DNA from: Liriodendron chinense
Taxonomy: Eukaryota > Streptophyta > Magnoliopsida > Magnoliales > Magnoliaceae
Reading direction: 5' to 3'
DNA length: 64,000 nt
Assembly (NCBI GenBank): GCA_003013855.2
Contig: ML058453.1
Coordinates: 5,511,861-5,575,860 of the forward strand
Positions 47,959 to 59,826 of the stretch are shown here, one piece after another. Numbering within the stretch: position 1 is the stretch's first letter; each line of letters starts with the position of its first letter. The position numbers and the translations under genes are program-made. A model generated the notes under the pieces. It searched no databases, was not told the origin of the DNA, and saw only the letters and a program-made list of their open reading frames with translations.

Positions 47959-49371
47959 CCTAACTTGAAGCTTAAGGTCCAAAGACTCGATGGGTACAAG
48001 TGTGGGCCACGATTCAGGGATCCAAACCATTGATCTATGGTCTTCACTACGCATAGACTATGACGAAAAAACAACACTGAATTGAATAACCTAGATATCC
48101 AATTTGGGAATTAATTGTAACAATTGATGTGGACTGTTTCCATGATTATTTTCTTAATCATGTATTTGCACACAATTGGATCCAAATGTTTACATTCATT
48201 TTGGCACATTCACATAGACCAATGAAATGCTATCACGTGCCAGCACTATGCGCTAAATGATAGAAAAAAATCCTACTTACTTACTGAGGATATCTTTAGC
48301 CCACATCTTTCGGAGGCAGTTCACCTGCTAAAAGCAAAACAACACAAAACCGTACATATGTTTGCAGAAAAGACATTGTGATGAATGATATGTAGCCCTA
48401 ACACTAGCGGCACGTGTAATCGAAGCAATGTACTCGACAAGGCTATAAAGACCAGCTGAGATAAGGATCTTATCACAAATTCGGATATGCTCGACATCGC
48501 CGTTTCATGTAATCATTCTAAAATAGGAGATCTAAAAAACGATTGGTACTCTCGTGGTAATTATGAAAGTTCAAGAAATGGATTCTTCTCAGAACAGAGG
48601 AAAACCAAGCTTATGTAAAGATCACACGATGAAGAGCTCCATGCCCATGCCAAACACAATCAATCTACACAATGCAACGCTACTTATCCTTAGTTTCTAA
48701 TTCCTCCACTTCTGTCCAATCATATTATAGAACGTTAAGAGTTTAGGTTAATTTGTTTAGGTTAATTTGATCGCTATTGTCTAGCACCATCATTATAGTA
48801 TGCTTAGGAGTAGTATAAATATTCACGATCAACTGCTGTTGGATCCCTAATCAACCGAGTCTTTACTTGGAAGATCACACCCAGATTACATCCTGCTAAC
48901 CAATCCCCCTTAATTATTTGTCCACATAGGCCGTAATCGCAAGTATTTACCTTTCATTTATTTCTCTAGTACTTATTTTGTTCATCCATTGTTAGTACGC
49001 ACACTCACATTGTTAGCCACCCTTCAATGTCAGCCACCCCCCACATTGGGGTTTGATACCTTAACCGTAGTGTTGAGACGAGGTTATTTTCACTCAGTCT
49101 ACCACTGTTCCAAAGGTGCGGGTGTGGTGGCCAATTCCTCCTATTCCATTTTAATCAATCTATCTAAATGAAGGGGATGCCAACATTCAATCGATGCCCA
49201 TACCATCCTAGCCACACACGCTTAACCGAATACGACCCTTCATTGACATGTGGCCCCGTGGTGTTTGATTAAATTGCACAAACACAAGGATTTAGAGATT
49301 TAAGGAGAATGGTCCATAGAGTGTGAGGTCCATCACATCAATGGTATGGATCACCCAACCATACATAGGCA

Positions 49372-49373
<2 letters not shown>
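47959..49373. other. Intergenic with a SINE-like scrap
   Basis: No gene seen. 48990-49125 (ACATTGTTAGCCACCCTTC, CCACATTGGGGTTTGATACC) resembles the tail and B-box region of the minus-strand SINE family. The rest is unassigned. Confidence 0.45.

Positions 49374-49448
<75 letters not shown>
49374..49448. repeat. Compound TA-GA microsatellite
   Basis: (TA) about 33 bases followed directly by (GA) about 42 bases. Confidence 0.97.
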
Positions 49449-49450
<2 letters not shown>

Positions 49451-49967
49451 TTTACAAATTGATACGAGGAGACCCGGTCGATAGTCGTATCCTGGTTCAT
49501 AGAATTTCCCGATAGATCGTCGTATCTTGGTTCACAGAATCTCTTGCTAAACAGTATCTTTTCTCTAGCTACTAGCGGCTATAGTGAAGGGTGTTAGATT
49601 AGAGGCCACATTTGTAAAGTTGATCACCAGCCACTAGATGCGTGCATGATTTTGTGAATAATCAGAAAAATAAAGAAAGGTAAGAGACCAGCAGATATCT
49701 TAACAAACATATATAAATCCATGTACGTACGCTGTTATCTATAGTATGTATAATTATATGTTTGCAACTGTTCATGGCTAGCCTATACTCTAACAAGGCT
49801 TTCGATTCTTAAAAGAAGATGAAATCCATTTCCCAGGATGGATTGGTGGCCTGTAGGAGCAAAACAACGCTATGGATGATCCATATTAATCCCTTTTTCA
49901 TTGACACTCCACAATCTTCACGTGTCATAATTCATAAGATGAAACCATGAACAAGTTTGGGAGATCT
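49449..49967. other. Intergenic, no gene seen
   Basis: Nothing recognised apart from a duplicated phrase, GATAGTCGTATCCTGGTTCA (49481) and GATCGTCGTATCTTGGTTCA (49515). Confidence 0.5.
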
Positions 49968-50545
49968 TGTTGGGATTGGACGCCTCTATTTTTCAGGCAT
50001 GAAGACCACCGATCGGTCCGTCATGATGGAGCAAGACAGCAGGTTTGCTGGAATCTTTCTGAGCCATCCGGCTGGCCGGTCGGATGACAGGTGGACGGTT
50101 TTTTTTTTTTTTTTTGGATTTGGTTTCTTGCACGGTTTTGCACAAGGAGTTTTTAATTCCGATTTTTCTCCTATTTAAGGAGATGTAATTCGAGATTAGG
50201 GTTGCCGCCTATGAGCCAAGGGATTGAAAGAGTTCTAGGGTGAGAGAAAGAGCTGAGAGGAAGCTTGAAGTTCTTTGGGTTGAGGGAAAGGGATGGATTT
50301 GTCCTTTTCATGTGAGAATTAGCTTCGGGTAGCTTGGGATTTCTCTTATCGGCTGTGATCCAAGGTATTCTTCTATAATATCTTGTAACTTCTGATTCAT
50401 AGTGGATTGGTGTCGCTTTGTACTATGGTTTTTTTACCCGTGACGGGTTTTCACGTAAAAATCAGATTGCCTTCTTGTGTGTGATGATTTATTTGTTTAT
50501 TGCCATTAAGGTGTGTTCCTCGCCTGCTTTGATTGCTTCCGCTGC
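49968..50545 (+). mobile_element. Copia-type LTR, 3' end truncated
   Basis: It starts TGTTGGGATTGGACG, has a TATA-like CCTATTTAAGGAG near 50171 and the family block GGTGTCGCTTTGTACTATGG near 50409. It closes in GCTTCCGCTGC, where the related LTR at 61707 continues to ACAACA. GATCT precedes it, but no matching duplication follows. Palindromes CCGATCGGTC (about 50008) and CCGGCTGGCCGGTCGG (about 50069) lie upstream of the TATA box. Confidence 0.75.
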
Positions 50546-51090
50546 GGAGCTCCTAACCCTAATAGATTTGACCCCACACTGGCAGGATTTCACTTTAAAA
50601 ACATGCATGCGATGGATATAGAAAATCTGGGCAGCAGCCATTTCATTTGCAAGTGTAGCCAAATCTCCCAAAGAAAAGGAATAATAAAGAATAGAAAAGA
50701 AAAGAATAGCAAAAATAAATGTGAGGCCGGTGGGAAATCGAATAATCATATCGCCTTAATGCATTTGGACAAGTATATATAGTGTCCTGAAGTGCCAATC
50801 CGTACATACGAGTAACTCCATGCTATGATCCGATGGGCCCCACCATGGATGGACTGTTGATCTGATAGGCATTATCATGGATGGAAGACTTCCTAGTGAT
50901 CTTTCAGTTGGAAGATCCTGATCCTCCGATCAGTGTCATAGTGACAGACGGAACAAAAATGTGCCAAAGATAAGATGACTTTGGGAGATCTTGGGGCATT
51001 TCCCATCCGTTCTAGGTAGGAGATCAACGGTCTAGATCATTAATACATTAACCCCACATGCATTGCTTATATCCACGACAGCAATATACA

Positions 51091-51420
51091 TAGGGTGCAA
51101 CATGGGCGGGTTAGGTTGGGTCGAGGGTCATCTCGAGCCCCACCGGCATTAGGAGGCCCTTAGCCGTAGTTACCAATTCCCACCCAGGGTGCCCAACTTG
51201 AATTCCTTTGTATCCAAACCCAAATCAACCTTATTCAACCCAATCAGGTACATGTGTTAATTACTCCCAACTAACCCTACCCAACCTGGTTAACCTAAAC
51301 CTGTTGGAGCTTTCCAACCATAACCCGTCCGAGGACCCTCACAACTTGACCTAACCTGAACTTGGGTTGGGTCAGTCAGTTTCATGTTGGCCCTCTGAAC
51401 CCAAATTAGTTGTAACCCTA
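51091..51420. repeat. hAT-like MITE
   Basis: The termini TAGGGTGCAACA and GTTGTAACCCTA are imperfect inverted repeats. The interior is rich in GGGTTGGG/AACCCAAC words. The flanking 8-mers AATATACA and GCTATGTA match at four of eight positions only, so the target duplication is uncertain. Confidence 0.5.
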
Positions 51421-51569
51421 GCTATGTACGTTGCGAGTGTGCTTAAAATATGACACAGGGAGGGACGTGGTAAGGTAGATCACCGTTTTTTACGTAGGGG
51501 AAGAATCTCCTGATCAAGGGCGTAGGTCACACACGTTCATAGAGGAGATGGACCACGAGAAGATAAGGA

Positions 51570-52065
51570 AAAATGCCAAAAAGATGGCCGATTGACAGCC
51601 TTGGACTGGTTGTCTGACCAGTTGCCCGCTACCAAGACTGGTCCCGATCGGTCCAAAGATCGATCAAATTTCTCCTGGGCGGCTCCCCAACTCGCTGGAT
51701 AGTCTGGGACCTTGGCTGACCGGTTGGTACTACTCTGCGGAATTGTGTAGATTTGCGTGAATTTTGTAATTTCTTTTCAATTTATGCGATTTTCTTTCCT
51801 ATTTCACATAGGATTCTTTTCTTAGCATGTAAGTTAGAGTTTAGGGTTAATTTATTTTATTTAAGTTGATTAAACTCATTTTTGTAATAAGCTTTTGATA
51901 ATTTTAATGAAATATTGAGTTTATATTCTGTGTTTGCTCGTGGATTCGAGTTATTCCATCGTGAATTTGACGAAGATCAGTTGAGGAGTCCTGATAGCTT
52001 CATGGATTCAAAGTAATTAGCTGTGGGAGAGACATTGTTCAATCTCATAACCCGCCCCGGCTACA
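51570..52065 (+). repeat. Gypsy-family LTR fragment, plus orientation
   Basis: Matches the LTR at 2860-3425 in GATCAGTTGAGGAGTCCTGA, TCATGGATTCAAAGTAATTA and GTTCAATCTCA, closing in CCCGCCCCGGCTACA. ACTGGTT and CCGATCGGTCC palindromes lie near 51608-51735. Confidence 0.7.
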
Positions 52066-52078
52066 CTAGTCTTCCTTA

Positions 52079-52620
52079 CTAGATAACTACTCCAAATTCA
52101 TGGAGCTCCATGAACTCCTCAACAGGACTTTTCAAAATCCACGAGAAAAAAGTTAAAATAAATTATTGAAATTAAATTGATAATAATACGAAAGAATTTA
52201 TTAACAACGTCTTAAGCATCCTTAAATACTAGTAATCAAACCTTAGAAACCCTAATTGTATAAAGAAAGAGTCAAAAATAAAAATGGAAACAAATATGTA
52301 AAATTGTGCAGAGTCGGTTGGTCGGTCGAAGTTAGAAGTCAATTGGCCAATTGAAATGGCCTAAAACAGTCTAGAGAGTTTGGCCAAATCTCTGTCAAAT
52401 TTTAGGGTAATTTGGCTAGTTGATCATGGAGCGTTGACTGATCAAAATCGGCAAAAATTGTCCAAAGAATCTAGACTGTCAAACAGCCAAAATCAACATG
52501 TGTTTGATTTGGATGGGCTGATCGACCAAGGTTGTTGACTGGCTGATCTAAGCGGTTGGTTGTCGATTTTTCTTGATCTTGAGCTCCTCTCTCTCTTATG
52601 CTTTCTTAGGTCCATCTTAA
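52079..52620 (-). repeat. Gypsy-family LTR fragment, minus orientation
   Basis: Reverse-oriented relative of the LTR at 43805 (shared GATAACTA.TCC, GAACTCCTCAA, AAATCCACGA and, further in, AACAGTC.AGAGAGTT). It stands tail-to-tail with the plus copy ending at 52065 and lacks about 45 terminal bases. Contains the palindrome AATTGGCCAATT near 52350. Confidence 0.65.
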
Positions 52621-53935
52621 TCAAGAATGTGTCAGCTACCCACTCTATAACAAAATACGAGTCCATACTTACTGTCGCACCATAATCATCATCTTGTTAA
52701 AAAAATAAAACAAATGCAGATCACCAGGAATACCATATGAGAATTCTACAAGACTAGAATTATTAAATGCATGGTGTTAGTTGCGGTGTCCGAGTCAAGT
52801 GGCACTAAGGTCCATTTGAGCCGCGACAATGTGTCGACCACATTCAATTAAATGCAATTTAATTCATTAGATTTGAAATAGGATAAGGTGGCAAAATGAT
52901 GACCGTCATTGAGGTTGCTCAACTACCAGTCTACTAGCAGAGAGGGATGACTCAAAGACGAATTATATAGCACGTGGCCAGCATATTTGCACAGAATACA
53001 CAGTTTTTCAATTATGAGAAGTAGGGCCATTGTTGTATTATGAAGGTCATGTCTGTTGTGTCCAACTGCTGATGGAGCATCCCTCGAAAATGTCCTTGAT
53101 AGGACAATCTTAGCCGTTTGATCTGAGGCCGGACGACAATCATTTTGGAAAAGAAATACCACAATGTCCATATTCAACTAAGAGGGTCCAGTATCTTTCG
53201 TTGGCATCTTCCAATCGTGATTTTTTGGGGCATAATCAATCAATGGTCTTGATTAGAACGATGGGACTTGAACACCACTTAACAAAATTTAAAACTCATG
53301 TACACCGGACAAAGATGTGGGCCACGTGTCATCTAATTCTTTTGCCTCACAAAAGAGACAGACCGGGCCTCACCCCTTAGCTTGTCCAATGTAAATGAAT
53401 TTGAGATGCAACGTGCAGCCATTACTGGCAATTATCTTTTCAAATTTGGACGAGTTATTTGATACTGTAGTCCTGTGGACCATGGTTTTGAAAGGGGGCA
53501 ACTCAGATTGGGGTTGGGGCCGTGGGGTGACTTCTGGTATCAAACTGGACTGGGTAGTACAAAATCCGAGTTGTCTCGGATGAGTTGTACGGACTTGTCC
53601 GTGTCTTAAAACCATGCTGTGGCAGAGTGAAATGGGTCATCCTCGTGGATTCAGCGATTGTACAGATAGAATATAATAACTCAAAACAACCGTCAAAATC
53701 GTGGAACCACTGTAGATAGGCCATAACCCTGCAATCAGTTTAATTGAGCAATCTTAACCTCTTATCTATATATGGACTAGTACCGATGAGCACTTTACCT
53801 TGCAACTGTTGATCAATGTCCACCAATTGACATTGGTGTAATTATGCTTTTATGGCCCATCTCTCCCCCCCTCTCTCTCTCTCTCGCGCCATACTGTAGG
53901 CACTAATCCGAATTCAATATCTCGTATGCAATAGC
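52621..53935. other. Intergenic; one small MITE-like hairpin
   Basis: No gene seen. A unit of about 135 bp at 53479-53614 is bounded by ACCATGGTTTTGAAA and TCTTAAAACCATG. A short CT run occurs near 53866-53885. Confidence 0.5.
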
Positions 53936-54116
53936 TAGAGCTGCACGCGAGCCAAGCTAGCTTGAAAAGTTTGCTCGGTTTGGCTTGACTCGTAGGTCAG
54001 TTTAATTAGTTAGCTTAAACTCGATTTTGAAAGCTCATTAAAAAACAAGCCAAGCTCGAGCATGAGTGAGCTTGGCTCGAAGCTCGAATAACGCTCAGCT
54101 GGGCTCGAGTTTGATA

Positions 54117-54196
<80 letters not shown>

Positions 54197-54319
54197 AACC
54201 CTAAGACCTCATCTGACCCTTTTCTTTTCTTTTCATTTTTACTTCCACCCGATTCCACACAGCCCGCCGCGCCCTTGCCTAGCTGCCCCTCTCTCTCTTT
54301 CCTCCCTCCATTTTTTTTG

Positions 54320-54356
<37 letters not shown>

Positions 54357-54919
54357 CATTCTGGATTCCTCTTTCTAGTCTCTCCGTTCCGGCTTCATCC
54401 CCGTATCTCACCCGGCACCGAACGCCTGGCAGCAAGCGTTGGACCGCATCGCACCTTAAAACAAACAGTCGAGCATCCACCACAATCAGGTAGGCTTTTA
54501 TGTTTCCCCCCCCCCCCCCCCCCCCCCCCCTATTTGTGATTTATTTTGTTTGAAATAGAAAATACCTAAAATTTGGAGAATTTTGGGTTGGAAGAATGGG
54601 GTCGATTCATCGGGTTAGGTCAGTTGGGGTCAGTGGGTTGGGTCAGTTGGGGTCAATGATTGGGTCAATTGGGGTCGGTGGGTTGGGTTGAGGATGAAGA
54701 AGAAAAAATATGAAAAAGCTCAGCTTGGCTTGGCTTGGCTCGAACAAAGCTCGATCAACTCGACTACCAAGCCAAGCTCGAGCGACTGTTTTGAGCTCGA
54801 TGCTCAAGCCAAGCCAAGCTCAAGCTCAATGGGGCACTGATCAAGGCAAGCTCAAGCTCAGTGGGGCACTGATCAAGCCAAGCTCAAGCTTTGTTAAGCT
54901 CGGTTCGTGTGTAGCTCTA
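53936..54919. mobile_element. hAT-type non-autonomous element with perfect 8-bp duplication
   Basis: Termini TAGAGCTGCACGCGAGCC and, reversed, TAGAGCTACACACGAACC. It is flanked on both sides by GCAATAGC (53928-53935 and 54920-54927). Both subterminal regions are rich in AAGCTCGAG/CAAGCC words. The centre holds a TA run (54123-54193), a pyrimidine-rich leader-like block with a CT repeat (54195-54489) ending in a donor-like ATCAG|GTAGGC, and a run of 25 C (54506-54530). No transposase is encoded. Confidence 0.88.
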
Positions 54920-55349
54920 GCAATAGCTAAATTTCTCAGTTTTATTAGTCTTGAATGACAGCTGCCTAATGCACAAGATTTTCATTTAAGAGATTTTTTA
55001 TTTTATTTTTATTTTTTTTAAGAAAGGAAACTTTATTAACACAGAAAGGCTTATACAACAAAAATACATTTGGGCAGGCCCTCAACTCCAAAAAAACGCC
55101 CAAGCCCACCTATCATATGCCACAAGACGGTCGAAAAGAAAAACTAAATCAGCCCTTACCTTCTTTAATGCAACCCAAGCCCACCTGGTCTAGAACAAGG
55201 GCTCCCTTGATGGAGAGAAGGAAATCTGTCAACGCCTAGTAGACCTTCATAGTTGGGAACTTGCTACCCAGCCTGGCTAAACCATCTGCTACCACATTCA
55301 CTTCCGTTGGAGCATAGGTTATAGAAATTTGAATACCCCATTTAAGGGG

Positions 55350-56004
55350 TGATGTAGAGCCGGTTGCCGATTATTTCATGGCCCAGATTGACCAAAAGAA
55401 GACCGGTCAAGGTTGTAAGTGATTCAGACCATCAGGACCATAAAACAGTCATATCTCGCAATTCGGAATGAGTTTCTAAATGTATAATATATGATTTTCG
55501 GATAACTCGAGCTACTTTATCCACCCAACCCCGCTATGCCGGGTTGCCCATGCCGGAATTGTGAGATACGACTTGATCGACGATCATTAGGCTAGTTTAT
55601 TTTCAATTTTACTATTTATAGTAAGTTTTAATGTGATCATAACTTTTGATCCGTAGGATTTTAGAGTTAGTGCCCAACATGAAAATGGCTTAGAATAATT
55701 AGTAGAACAACATGGTTGGGCGCGTTTAACTTTCTATTTTTGGCAAAAAACCATGAGTTCTAGTAGGATTGAGAGACTTCTATAAGTTTACTATTTATAT
55801 TAAGTCAGGTTTTTTTTAGGGTGTTTTAGTTTGAATAGGAGTCTGATACTTTACCTAGGATTTATTTTCCTATTTATATGCATTGTAATTCCATTTTGAG
55901 CATTCAATTAATTATTCAATAATTATTTCTTTTTTTATCTCTTATTTTCTAGAACCAACCGGTGAGGAAGACGGTGATCAACCTCCCATGTCCTCCCTGC
56001 GTCA
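55350..56004 (+). mobile_element. Solo gypsy-type LTR inside the LINE RNase H region
   Basis: It starts TGATGTAGAGCCGG and ends CCCTGCGTCA, with a TATA-like CCTATTTATATGC near 55868. AAGGG flanks it (55344-55348 and 56005-56009) with one extra G at the left junction. Excising it rejoins the LINE protein: minus-strand WYWRAWVEAL on one side continues into WGIQISITYAPTE, which aligns with WCWQARVAALSRILEVNFSI of the other LINE. Confidence 0.8.
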
Positions 56005-56009
56005 AAGGG

Positions 56010-56797
56010 CCTCAACCCAAGCCCTCCAATACCATATGACCTAATCTTAAGTATGCTCCTTGATAAACATATCCACTAAGACTTTAGAATCACCCTTCAC
56101 GACTATTTGGGTCAATCCATGGCCCACACATAACCGAAGCCCTTCCACAAGAGCACAAGCTTCAGCCCGGTTGTTAGTTCCCTAGTCGTAGCCACTAGAA
56201 AATGCAAACAAGAACTCACCTTTCCACGCGCTGGCTTAGGCCAGCCTTCAACAGGCCCGGTCTAGTTTACAATCGAGAGGGTTGTACATCTCGAAAGCCC
56301 TATCCCAATACCTAAGGCCTGCAATGCTAGCTTCCTAGGGAGAACGTTTCCCTTAGGAGGAGGGAGCAAGGGGCTGATGAGTTTTAGCCAATATTGAACA
56401 TGGGAGATAGTTCTTTCGCGCTAATTTGTAGCCCTTCATATCTCCAACCATTTCTCTCCTTCCAAATCTCTCAAAGGATAAAATAGGGCAAAAGGCCTTT
56501 AACGTCAGAGAAGCAATTCGCTGACGACGCCTCCCTCCACCAGAGAGAGGTGTGCCCCACAACAGACAAGTCCCCTAGCTGGGATAAGTCCATCAGATTG
56601 GAGAAATAATTCTATACCTTAGCTGCAAGCTTTTCCGAAACGAACAAGTGATCCAACAACTCCCTCTTCAGCATGCACATGTTCCAACAACAAAAGCATT
56701 TGGAAGCCATTTGTGCTCCTCTAGCTTGAACTCTGTCATCAACTGGTACCGCTCTCTGTAGTAGTTTCCAGACGAAAATTGATTCTTTAGGTGGCAT
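56010..56797 (-). pseudogene. LINE zinc-binding RT-associated domain and RNase H start
   Basis: MPPKESIFVWKLLQRAVPVD and DRVQARGAQMASKCFCC are the conserved start of the plant LINE zinc-binding domain (56797-56612). Further along, near 56205-56040, FAFSSGYD, a TAG stop, GTNNRAEACALVEGLRLC and KGDSKVLVDMF give the RNase H acidic positions (E in AEACALVEG, D in GDSKVLVD). The first RNase H strand is not readable, so the domain is incomplete. Confidence 0.85.
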
Positions 56798-57144
56798 CTT
56801 CGAGTGTCATACCCACTTAGCCCAACTTTTTCGATCTTCCACAGGTCTACACAAGTTCTAGGCTGACTTCACCTTGAATACACCTGAAGAATCGATAGAC
56901 CAATTACACGAGTCCTCCGCTTGAATTGTGCAGATCCTTTCTTCTGAAATATGGTCTCACATTAACTAAGATAGGAAGGAACAAATAGGGGAGGAGGGAA
57001 GCAGACCGTCTGGACCCAAAATTCCTTTAACCTGCATATCCAACACAGCTTCAGAAACTTAACAAACTGCGCAGTGAATCAAAGGGCCAAGCCCTGTCTA
57101 GTTATCTGATCGAACGTTACAATTCCCTAAGCCCACCATCCACA

Positions 57145-57435
57145 TTACTTGGCCATCAATGACAGGAAGAAGCTTACAAACTCCTTTCCAAAATGGGGAT
57201 ATGGACCTACTTCCGATCTTTTTTCTGCATTTGAGATGCCAACCTTATATTTGGCCATCATGAATGAGGCCCAGATACTATTCATGCTAGCGTATTTGAC
57301 AGCCCGACCCAACTTCATGTGGAAAGCCATAATAACATCCTTCAGCCTTTTGATGCTTAGGCCTCCTTTAGATTTTGGCCTCGAGACACCTTTCCAGCTT
57401 GTCCAATGAAGTTGTTTCTTCTTTTCATCTTCCAC
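57145..57435 (-). pseudogene. LINE ORF2 post-RT segment
   Basis: HWTSWKGVSRPKSKGGLSIK followed by RLKDVIMAFHMKLGRA and SIWASFMMAKYK is the standard plant LINE block after the reverse transcriptase. The sequence that should precede it is found at 58740-58800 on the same strand (ending LEGGFVDSF), across the inserted opposite LINE. Confidence 0.88.
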
Positions 57436-58738
57436 CTTTCAAGCATATAACATCTGAAGCATTCTGTACTTCCAATGGACCAGATTATTGCATCTGGACT
57501 TCGTCTAACTCGGGAGAATTTGTTGTCAAAAGGGCATGGCAGCAACTCAGATCGTCAGGGGAGAAAGTGGCCTGAGCCAAATGGGTGTGGCACCATAAAC
57601 TGCCTTTGAAAATATCTATCTTGGTCTGGAATATTCTCAGCAGGGCCATCCCCATGGATGCCAGAATCCAATCTAGAGGCATTCACATAGCTTTTAAGTA
57701 TGTGTGCTGTTCGCATCAGTCCACACCGACTTTTCAGGTTGAGACGATTAATCACCTATCCTCGCAAAGCATTGTGGCCACCCAGGTTTGGGACCATTTC
57801 AACAATCTTTTCCAAATGCCAGCCCACTTCTCCTCCTCGATTGCCAACAGATTGACCAGATGATGGGATGCGACTTCGACAGTGGATGTGTTTAGTCTAA
57901 TGTGGGGCCTTGTGCCCAGTCTCATTTTGTGGGAAATCTGGATTGCTAGAAATGACATATTTTAACGGTATCCAAATCTGCTCCTCCAAAGTCATCTATC
58001 ATGTTATCAGGTGGATCTGCACTATCAGCCCGAACCTTCCTTCTTCTAGAGAATTAAAGATGTCTAGGTATGTGACCCTTAGAGATTTTGGAATAACCCT
58101 GCCCCCTCTCAACTCTAAACGGGCGACGATAGTTAAATGGTGTAGGCCCCAACAGGGATGAGTCAAAATTAATGTTGATGGCTCTGCCAAAGGCAACCTA
58201 GGCTCATCTGATGGGGGTGGGGTTTGTAGAGAAGGGTGACTTACGGCCTTGGCTTGAACAAAAGGGCAGAAATGAGAGCTGTGGTAGAGGGTTTAAGCAT
58301 CTGTACAGCCCGTGGTCTATCTAAGGTCAAAGTAGCAAGTGACTCTAAGATAGTGGTTGATATGCTTACGAAAGGCTCCCCCATTCCTTGGCCCTTTTGG
58401 TGTTGGCAAGCAAGAGTGGCGGCCCTTAGCCGCATCCTAGAGGTCAATTTTTCCATATGCCAAGAGAGGCCAATACTATAGCGGATGGGTTGGCACGTTG
58501 GGGAAGTATCTCTCAGGGGCACCGGATTTGCAATTCGGCAAGGGACCTTCTCGAATTTCAAGAGGTCATCTGATCTTTACCAGGGTAGGTTTGGAAAACC
58601 TGTGGGAAGGATAATTTGGTTGTATTTAGGGGTATATGATAGCCTGGCCTAGGCTCTTTTTGTCTGGCGAACCAGTCTGAATGTCCTTGTAGTTCTCTTT
58701 CTGTTTGAATGAAAAAAATCTGTTTAAAAAAAAAAAAG
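57436..58738 (+). mobile_element. 5'-truncated LINE inserted in the opposite LINE
   Basis: On the plus strand the pieces run: WTSSNSGEFVVKRAWQQL (57490), zinc-binding start WHHKLPLKISILVWNILSRA (57585), RNase H with VKINVDGSAKG (about 58150), RAEMRAVVEGLSIC (58266) and ASDSKIVVDML (58335), then an A run at 58728-58738. Catalytic positions D, E and D are readable but the frame is broken by several stops. It is a separate, shorter copy of the same LINE family, ending in its own poly(A). Confidence 0.85.
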
Positions 58739-59187
58739 AGTCAACAAAACCTCCCTCCAGGGTTGACAAAACTCTAGTAGGGACGTCTACTGCTGCTAAC
58801 ATGTGGATTGGAACACTGCCTAGGACGAAGTTGATTAGAACTCCTTACCTTCCTCGGACATGCACCTCCCCTTCCAGCCTGCTATATGAATACGAATTTT
58901 CTCTATCCACAGCTAAAAAAACAAGACTCTAGATTTGCCTTTGAAAATACAAACAACCAAATAAGTAAAGTACGTCGAAGATCTAGATATGCCAATGGCT
59001 CTTTCAATAGCCCGGACACGCTCCGATGTGACCTTGCTCGAGACATAGTAACCAATCTGTTGATTTTTTTTACTTGAAACTGCTTGATACCTGTTCAAGA
59101 AGTCGTTGACAACTCTTAGAGAATTGGTGCTACTATTAAGGAATAAAATTGTGTCGTCCTCAAACAACAAATGGGAAATGAGCGGGC

Positions 59188-59826
59188 TGTTGGGATATAA
59201 GCGATCGGCCCGCAGTGAAAGCGAGTAAGAAATCAAACGAGGAACAATCACACAATGAAAATCAATCAAGTAAATCAACACACATGAGGCAATTCGAATT
59301 TTACGTGGAAAAACCCTCACGAGTAAAAACCACGACACAAAGCGAATTCTACTATGAAACAACAAGTTGCAAGAATATGAAGAAACAGAACACTAGATCT
59401 AAGCAACCTCGAGAGAAATCCCAAGCCCTCAAAGATATTTCTCACCCTAGAACCCTCTCAAACCACACGAATATGTCTATGACTTCTTGTGTTACTCTAA
59501 TCCCGCATTACGCCCCTTTAAATAAAGGAAAAATGATATTAGAAATAAATCTTGCCTTGCACAATCAACTTTACAGTTCGCGCATCGTCGGGTGCCTGAC
59601 AGAATCAAATTCTGTTCAGCAAGTTCCAGCAAAAATTCAGTCCAATATCAAGCGCCCACCCAGACCTCCTTGGACGCCCGGCTAGTCATCGGGCGCCCGA
59701 CCAATAGTGTTTGGGCCCCCTACAACCCCAAAATAGATCAACAATTTAGATTCCAGAAGCGTGCCTGGGTGACCTTAGGTGCCTGACAACCCCTGTCGAT
59801 TATTAAGATTGAAGACAACCTCAACA
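59188..59826 (-). mobile_element. Solo Ty1/copia-type LTR inside the LINE RT
   Basis: The plus strand begins TGTTGGGATATAAGCG and ends AACCTCAACA. CGGGC flanks it at 59183-59187 and 59827-59831. The reversed family block ACCACGACACAAAGCG lies near 59328 and the reversed TATA region GCCCCTTTAAATAAAGG near 59513. It interrupts the LINE between HCGCPC-side and ADRLYPNSPLISH-side codons. Confidence 0.92.
59588..59787. repeat. Array of five 13-bp quasi-palindromes in LTR U3
   Basis: TCGGGTGCCTGAC (59588), TTGGACGCCCGGC (59670), TCGGGCGCCCGAC (59689), TTGGGCCCCCTAC (59711) and TTAGGTGCCTGAC (59775). The consensus approaches the palindrome GTCGGGCGCCCGAC. Confidence 0.75.

Noticed and set aside
54066..54539. 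Long open frames on both strands over the AT run
   Set aside because: They consist of Tyr-Ile repeats translated from (TA)n plus CT-repeat translation; low complexity only.
58236..58481. Stand-alone RNase H gene
   Set aside because: It sits directly downstream of the LINE zinc-binding domain on the same strand and before its poly(A), so it is the LINE's RNase H.
57145..58738. A single LINE insertion with a 5' inversion (twin priming)
   Set aside because: Each strand's LINE has its own A-rich 3' end, and the minus-strand LINE protein continues on both sides of the plus-strand piece, so two insertions are the better reading.
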